The translations under genes were made by a program, and so were the position numbers. Below the pieces are notes generated by a model that made no database searches, had not been told where the DNA came from, and worked only from the letters and a program-made list of their open reading frames with translations. A stretch of 64,000 nt of DNA. Source: JAMQPK01 sp963761975. GTDB taxonomy: Bacteria > Acidobacteriota > Vicinamibacteria > Vicinamibacterales > JAMQPK01. Below are positions 60,301 through 64,000 of this stretch, in pieces. Position 1 is the stretch's first letter. Each line of letters starts with the position of its first letter. The stretch is from contig CAVXIR010000004.1 in the NCBI GenBank assembly GCA_963761975.1, forward strand, positions 1,240,001 through 1,304,000, written 5' to 3'.

Positions 60301-63300
60301 TAAAGCTGAGGCTAATCCCCGATCCGAAATTACCCGCCAAGTCGGTCCAGCCGAACAGTTCCAGACGGTACGTCGTGTTCGGCAACAACTGAGATGCCGG
60401 CGTCAGCGTGGCACTCAATCTGTCTGCCGCCACTGTGAACGACATGGGCTGCAGTTGTCCGGTAGCGCTATGAGACAGACGGAAATTCGTTCCGTCGACG
60501 GTCAGCGAATTTACACGCTCGCTGAAGATCACGCGTACCGACATGTTCCGGCCAACGTTCGTGTCGTTCGGCTCCACGTTGGTGGCCGCCGAGGGGGCGA
60601 CGAGATCTGCGCCTTGAGCTGTGGCAAAGGCCAGCGTCGACATGCCAATCATGACGTTTCCGCTCGCGTCTCGAACGCCAGTTACCCTCAACGCGTACGT
60701 CGTGCTTGCCGACAACAATCCGTTCGCGGCCACCGACATCGTTCGATTACCGTTCGAGAGCGCTCGCGTTATGGCGACCGGAGTCTCGCCGCCCTCGAGG
60801 AGCGTGACCTGGCCGAGGCTCTGAGGATCAACCGGCTCATTGAAGAGCACCTGCAGTGCGGCGTTTGTCGGCACCGTCATCTGGCCAGTGGCAGGACTGG
60901 TCAGGACAATCTGTGGCGCCGTCATGTCCCGATCGAATGACGTGGTAAAGCTTCGGTTCACCGGAGAGAGGAAATTGCCGGCCAAATCACGCGCGCTTCC
61001 ATTCCAGTCAGCGAACAGCGTGTAAGTACGTCCGACGGCGAGGGCCACGGTCGGCGCCAGAATTGCGGTTTGTCCATCGGCGCTCAACGAGACTGTGGCC
61101 GTGACCAGTTGCGACGTCACACCATCGCTCAGCACCAGACTGCTCGGCGTAACGGTCTGCGGGTCCATCGGCTCGCTATATCGAACCGTAAAGACGGTGT
61201 TGACGGGCACATTCGTCTGGCCATGGAACACGTTGGCCTCAACGACCGTCGGCATCTCTGTGTCGGTCCCTGTTGCGGTGACGAATTGCAGGGAGACCGG
61301 CGACAGGCTGTTTCCCGCGCGGTCCTCAACTCCACCGACCGTGATCGTTATCGGTGATGTGGCAGGCAACGCACGCAGCGGCGTCAACGTCACCATCGTG
61401 TTCGTCGAGTCGAAGCTGAAGCTCGCCGGCACGGGCGTCAAGTTCTGTCCAATCACCTGCACCGTCACCGCCGTTGCGGTCAACGGATTGATCGCCTCGC
61501 TGAAGGCGACCCGCACCAATGCGTTGGTCCCGATGCCGCTCGCACCTGCCGGCGGAGTCACGCCTGCCACACCTGGCGCGATCATGTCAGCCGTAGTTCC
61601 TGTTGAGAACCCGAACAAATTCTGCTCACCGAAGGCAATGCCTTGTTCATCCCGCAGAGCGCCGCTGAGTTGCAGGTAGTACGCGGCAGTTGGCTCGAGC
61701 GGACCATCGGCAATCAGGTGGATCACTCGTCCGTCCTCGCGCAGCGTTACCGTAGCCGGAACGGATATTCCCGTTGACGCGTTGCGCAGGATCACATTCG
61801 CGTCCGTGACCGTCGTGGCATCGAGCGGCTTGGTGAACTCCACGTCAAAAACCGAGTTGAGCGGCAAGTCTGCTCCCAGAGGACTGGTGCGTACGATCGT
61901 TGGCGCCACGCCAAACGGATCGGGTGCGATCCGGAACTGACTCTGGAAATTCGACAACGGATGACCGCTGGTATCACGCGCAGAGCCGTTGAGGAACACT
62001 TGAACTAGCGCGCCAGGTGTAAATGGTCCGGCCGGAATGAATTCGATGGCCGTTCCATTGCCCGCAAGCAACACTGTGCCGGCCACGAGAATGCCGTCTT
62101 GTGACACGTGCAGCGCATCGGTCATCGTCGTCGGGTCTATCGGTTTATTCGTGTAAAGCGTCACGGGTGTGGACGCCGACACACCCGTTGCCCCGCTCCC
62201 AGGTCGTACCGTGACCACGAACGGCGTCGTCGTATCCACAGCCGGACCAGTCGTAAACCGGGAAACATAATCATCCAGTCTGTTCCCCGAGAGATCCATA
62301 ACGTCACTGGTTGCAACCACCGTGATCAGCGACAGCGGTGGAAGTCCTGACGTGAGGAACACTGTCTGGTTGTCCGCTGACCGGTTCACTCCTGTGGGTA
62401 ACTGCACTGCTCCAGCGAACAACGCGAACGTCGTGTGGCTCAGCGTGGCCGGATTCAGCGGCTCCGAGAACGTCAGTACTACGGTGGCATTCAGGCCGAC
62501 ATCCGTTGACCCTTCAATGGGCGTGACCGAAGTAACCATCGGCACCGTCGCATCGGCTGTCGCCTCGGTCGTGAAGCGTGACGTTGAGAAGAGCAGCGTG
62601 TTCCCGGCAAGGTCCTTGATGGACGAGTTGCTGTTGACGTGGATCTCTATGGGCACATTGCCAGGCAGCGGACTAGCCGGCGTGAATACGATTTCGGTGC
62701 CCGCCGGGTTGACGCCATACGCACCTGCGATCTGAGAGAACGCCGGCAACATGTATACGGGCATCGAAGCCGCATCCACGGCCCCTGAAACGATAGTTTC
62801 GCTGATCTGGACGGTTATGACGGCGGTGACAGGTACGTTTGTGGCGTTGCTCTCCGGCGTAACGCTGACAACCGACGGCGCCGTTGTGTCCGCGGCAGTG
62901 ACGGTGCCGGTGGTGAACCGACTGGTGAATGGCACCATCGCGTTGCCCGTCAAATCGCGCAGCGCATTGAGCGTGACAATGTACTCGGTCGCAATTTCCA
63001 GATTCGCTGCCGGCGTCCACGTCAGCGTCACGAGGTCGGCTGCAAGCGCTAGCGATCCCGCGGCCGATGCCACGGTCATCGCTCCGGCCGTCACCGAGGT
63101 TGCATCGATCGGTTCGTTCATACGCACGACGACCTGGGCATTGACCGGCACGTCGAGCGCATTCGCCACCGGCGCAATCGACGAGACAATCGGCGCGCTC
63201 GCATCAGCGAAGGCGCTCGTCGTGAAAGTCACACTGGTGAATGGACCGAGATTGCCTGCCTGATCGGTCCACCCGAACAAATCCAATCTGTACGTCGTGT

Positions 63301-64000
63301 TCGGCAACAGCTGCGACATCGGAGTCAGCGTTGCGCTCAATCGATCGGGCGCTACAGCGACCGTCGCTGCCTGCAGTTGTCCAGTCGCGCTGTGCGACAG
63401 CCGGACGTTCGTTCCATCGACCGTTACCGGGTTCACCCGCTCGCTGAATCGCAACCGCACGACGATGTTGCGGCCGACGTTGGTCGCACCGGATGGCGGG
63501 TTCGTTGTGATTGTCGGCGAGGAAGTATCGGACGTCGCACCCGTGACAAACGTGACAGCGCCAGGATTCGCAAGCGGATTACCGGCGTCATCGGTCAAGT
63601 CCACTGTCAGCCGGACCGTGTAGACCGAATTCGGAGCCAGTGGGCTCGTCGGCTGGAATATCACTCTACGATTGCTGTCAGCGAACGTATAGATACCGGC
63701 AACCGGCGTGTCGCCGACGAGCAGCCGCATTCCCGCCGGCTGGGTGACTGGGTTGATGCTCTTGCTGAACTGGAGCATGACCGTCACGTTGAGCGGCACC
63801 TCGGCGTCACCAACCGCCGGATTCGAAACGATGAGCGACGGACCGTTCGTGCTCGTCGCAAAGCCGGTCGTGAAGCTCGAATGCGTGAATTGCAGTGCGT
63901 TTCCTGACGTGTCGGCGATAGTCCCAGATTCGCCCAGCATGACGGTGTGGCTGCGCGAGACGCCGAGCAATCGGCTCGGGACAAACATCGCGACCCGGCC
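57362..64000 (-). CDS. giant Ig-like (Big_5) repeat protein, right end outside the window
   Basis: An open frame of over 2,200 residues continuing past base 64000, so the N-terminus and any signal peptide are not seen (the internal ATG at 63988 is not the real start). It consists of about 20 consecutive Big_5/SbsA-type Ig-like domains of about 108 residues, each with a start like APxVVSVTPxxNATNVPV, a strand (VVLTFSEPLNPATL type) and an end like DLAGNxLxxFxSRFTT. The C-terminal domain stops with ASVIFTTQ and no anchor. Such proteins are secreted or surface-bound adhesins or stalks. Domains 2-10 and 11-19 form a duplicated nine-domain block. Confidence 0.85.
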   Translation of the reverse strand, partial: GRVAMFVPSRLLGVSRSHTVMLGESGTIADTSGNALQFTHSSFTTGFATSTNGPSLIVSNPAVGDAEVPLNVTVMLQFSKSINPVTQPAGMRLLVGDTPVAGIYTFADSNRRVIFQPTSPLAPNSVYTVRLTVDLTDDAGNPLANPGAVTFVTGATSDTSSPTITTNPPSGATNVGRNIVVRLRFSERVNPVTVDGTNVRLSHSATGQLQAATVAVAPDRLSATLTPMSQLLPNTTYRLDLFGWTDQAGNLGPFTSVTFTTSAFADASAPIVSSIAPVANALDVPVNAQVVVRMNEPIDATSVTAGAMTVASAAGSLALAADLVTLTWTPAANLEIATEYIVTLNALRDLTGNAMVPFTSRFTTGTVTAADTTAPSVVSVTPESNATNVPVTAVITVQISETIVSGAVDAASMPVYMLPAFSQIAGAYGVNPAGTEIVFTPASPLPGNVPIEIHVNSNSSIKDLAGNTLLFSTSRFTTEATADATVPMVTSVTPIEGSTDVGLNATVVLTFSEPLNPATLSHTTFALFAGAVQLPTGVNRSADNQTVFLTSGLPPLSLITVVATSDVMDLSGNRLDDYVSRFTTGPAVDTTTPFVVTVRPGSGATGVSASTPVTLYTNKPIDPTTMTDALHVSQDGILVAGTVLLAGNGTAIEFIPAGPFTPGALVQVFLNGSARDTSGHPLSNFQSQFRIAPDPFGVAPTIVRTSPLGADLPLNSVFDVEFTKPLDATTVTDANVILRNASTGISVPATVTLREDGRVIHLIADGPLEPTAAYYLQLSGALRDEQGIAFGEQNLFGFSTGTTADMIAPGVAGVTPPAGASGIGTNALVRVAFSEAINPLTATAVTVQVIGQNLTPVPASFSFDSTNTMVTLTPLRALPATSPITITVGGVEDRAGNSLSPVSLQFVTATGTDTEMPTVVEANVFHGQTNVPVNTVFTVRYSEPMDPQTVTPSSLVLSDGVTSQLVTATVSLSADGQTAILAPTVALAVGRTYTLFADWNGSARDLAGNFLSPVNRSFTTSFDRDMTAPQIVLTSPATGQMTVPTNAALQVLFNEPVDPQSLGQVTLLEGGETPVAITRALSNGNRTMSVAANGLLSASTTYALRVTGVRDASGNVMIGMSTLAFATAQGADLVAPSAATNVEPNDTNVGRNMSVRVIFSERVNSLTVDGTNFRLSHSATGQLQPMSFTVAADRLSATLTPASQLLPNTTYRLELFGWTDLAGNFGSGISLSFTTTGGADTSVPIVSAVVPSANALNVPVNTRVVLRLSEPIDATSVTATTLTLNPPVTGAAVLATDRMTLTWTPSADLSVTTEYLVSVSGLLDVTGNVMAPFSSRFTTDAVAAGDTTAPAVIGVVPSDSTTNVPVTSVIIVTVSEPITPGAVNAASMPVYVLPSFIQIAGTYALNPASTEIMFTPVAPLPGSAQIQIHVNSNSTIHDLAGNNLTFAFSQFTTEATTDVTAPVVVAVTPADGSAGVGLNATVVLTFSEPLDPSSVNHTTFALFNGAAQLPISVNRSADFRMVFLTTGLPPSSLITVIATSDVTDLSGNRLDDYVSQFTTAPAVDTTTPFVVTMRPGSGATDVAPTTAVTLYANKPLSPASVATAMHVSQDGILVAGTVQVTGNGTAVEFIPAAPFADGALIQVFLDGNARDTAGNTLSSFQGQFRITPDPSGVAPTVVRFSSHGSDLPLNAVLEVEFTEALDPATVSETTVMLRNNSTGVPVTANLTMRERGRVVRLVADESLDANTDYFLHVTGELRDLEGMGVAGLTMFGLRTGTTIDAIPPAVEGVSPPAGATNVGINAVLRLTFSEPINPLTATAATIQVSGGPLTAVPASFSFESTNTTVTVTPLRALPGATLMTFAISGVEDLAGNPVAPVSTQFVTAPAADTDAPAVLATSPFHGQTDVAINTVLTVRYSEPIDLLGLEAGGLVLRSDATFQPLATTVSLSADGRTATFAPLEALVAGQTYSFFASSGGNARDLAGNVVSDFGRTFTASFDSDTTPPHVVLTSPADGQSGVPINVVMQILVDEPIDPTALHATQLLAGGVPVSLTTSLTNGNRTLVLMPAALLTPGAASILSVAGVRDASGNVMADIIIAFSTGTGVDLFGPTATLFVPANESTNVAITSAVQITFNEPINPISVLNGNVALRIANNGLEVATNVTVSPDHRTVILTPVTLLEPGTQYRVDLSGGVADQAGNLITTFASVIFTTQ
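57681..63530. repeat. two-copy higher-order repeat of about 2.92 kb inside the Ig-like gene
   Basis: Corresponding sites lie 2,925 bases apart (ATGCCGTCTTGTGACACGTG at 59166 and at 62091) and 2,922 apart (GCC-acGT at 60551 and 63473). Matching proteins include DAASMPVYMLPAFSQIAGAY against NAASMPVYVLPSFIQIAGTY. Copy A is about 60606-63530, copy B about 57681-60605. They are diverged but clearly co-linear over nine domains. Confidence 0.85.

Noticed and set aside
57362..63988. ATG 63988 as the start of the Ig-like protein
   Set aside because: The frame stays open to the window edge and the residues there continue an Ig-like domain, so the true start is outside.

Overview
The window is GC-rich DNA from a Gram-negative bacterium, most likely an Acidobacteriota of the Vicinamibacteria type. 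This is inferred from gene content: large TonB-dependent receptors with an N-terminal carboxypeptidase-like domain, a DUF1552/DUF1592 cytochrome pair, a FtsX/MacB-type permease, tandem M56-TonB sensors under a BlaI repressor, PQQ dehydrogenase, a kinase with a TolB-like propeller, and many FHA/PP2C proteins. lpxC shows an LPS outer membrane. No rRNA, tRNA, CRISPR array, transposase or prophage was seen.

Layout. 1-2207 (minus): an operon of a CuA-type cupredoxin, a haem lipoprotein, a DUF5777 beta-barrel and a cytochrome c cut by the window edge, behind a two-site palindromic operator. 2286-9822 (minus): a second operon, TonB-dependent receptor, DUF1592 haem protein and DUF1552 Tat protein, behind a good sigma70-like promoter. 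10161-18374 (minus): the alpha-2-macroglobulin/PBP1C pair, with the macroglobulin split by a frameshift. 18535-24035 (minus): lpxC, uvrA and a TPR lipoprotein. 24060-27995 (minus): a BlaI repressor and two tandem M56-TonB sensors, one decayed and one split by repeats. 28082-46826: mixed metabolic, export and envelope genes (hydrolase, permease, haem-copper monooxygenase-like protein, HNH nuclease, NlpC/P60, DinB, PQQ dehydrogenase, second receptor, VWA, aspartic protease, CBS, MtgA, Pcm). 46844-57290: a signalling cluster with STAS, two PP2C phosphatases, a Ser/Thr kinase, a histidine kinase, an HTH-FHA regulator, two SnoaL-like proteins and two copies of an unrecognised protein family. 57362 to the right edge: a giant Ig-like repeat protein whose nine-domain block occurs twice.

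Two window-wide patterns stand out. First, several unrelated families of short degenerate repeats lie at gene ends, and also inside reading frames without breaking them (pbpC, uvrA, the DUF1592 gene, the mtgA tail, the M56/TonB junction). One family is a hairpin whose stem differs between copies but stays paired. Second, five genes carry clean single-base frameshifts, four of them at GTAC. Systematic sequencing error at a modified motif is a serious alternative to true gene decay.
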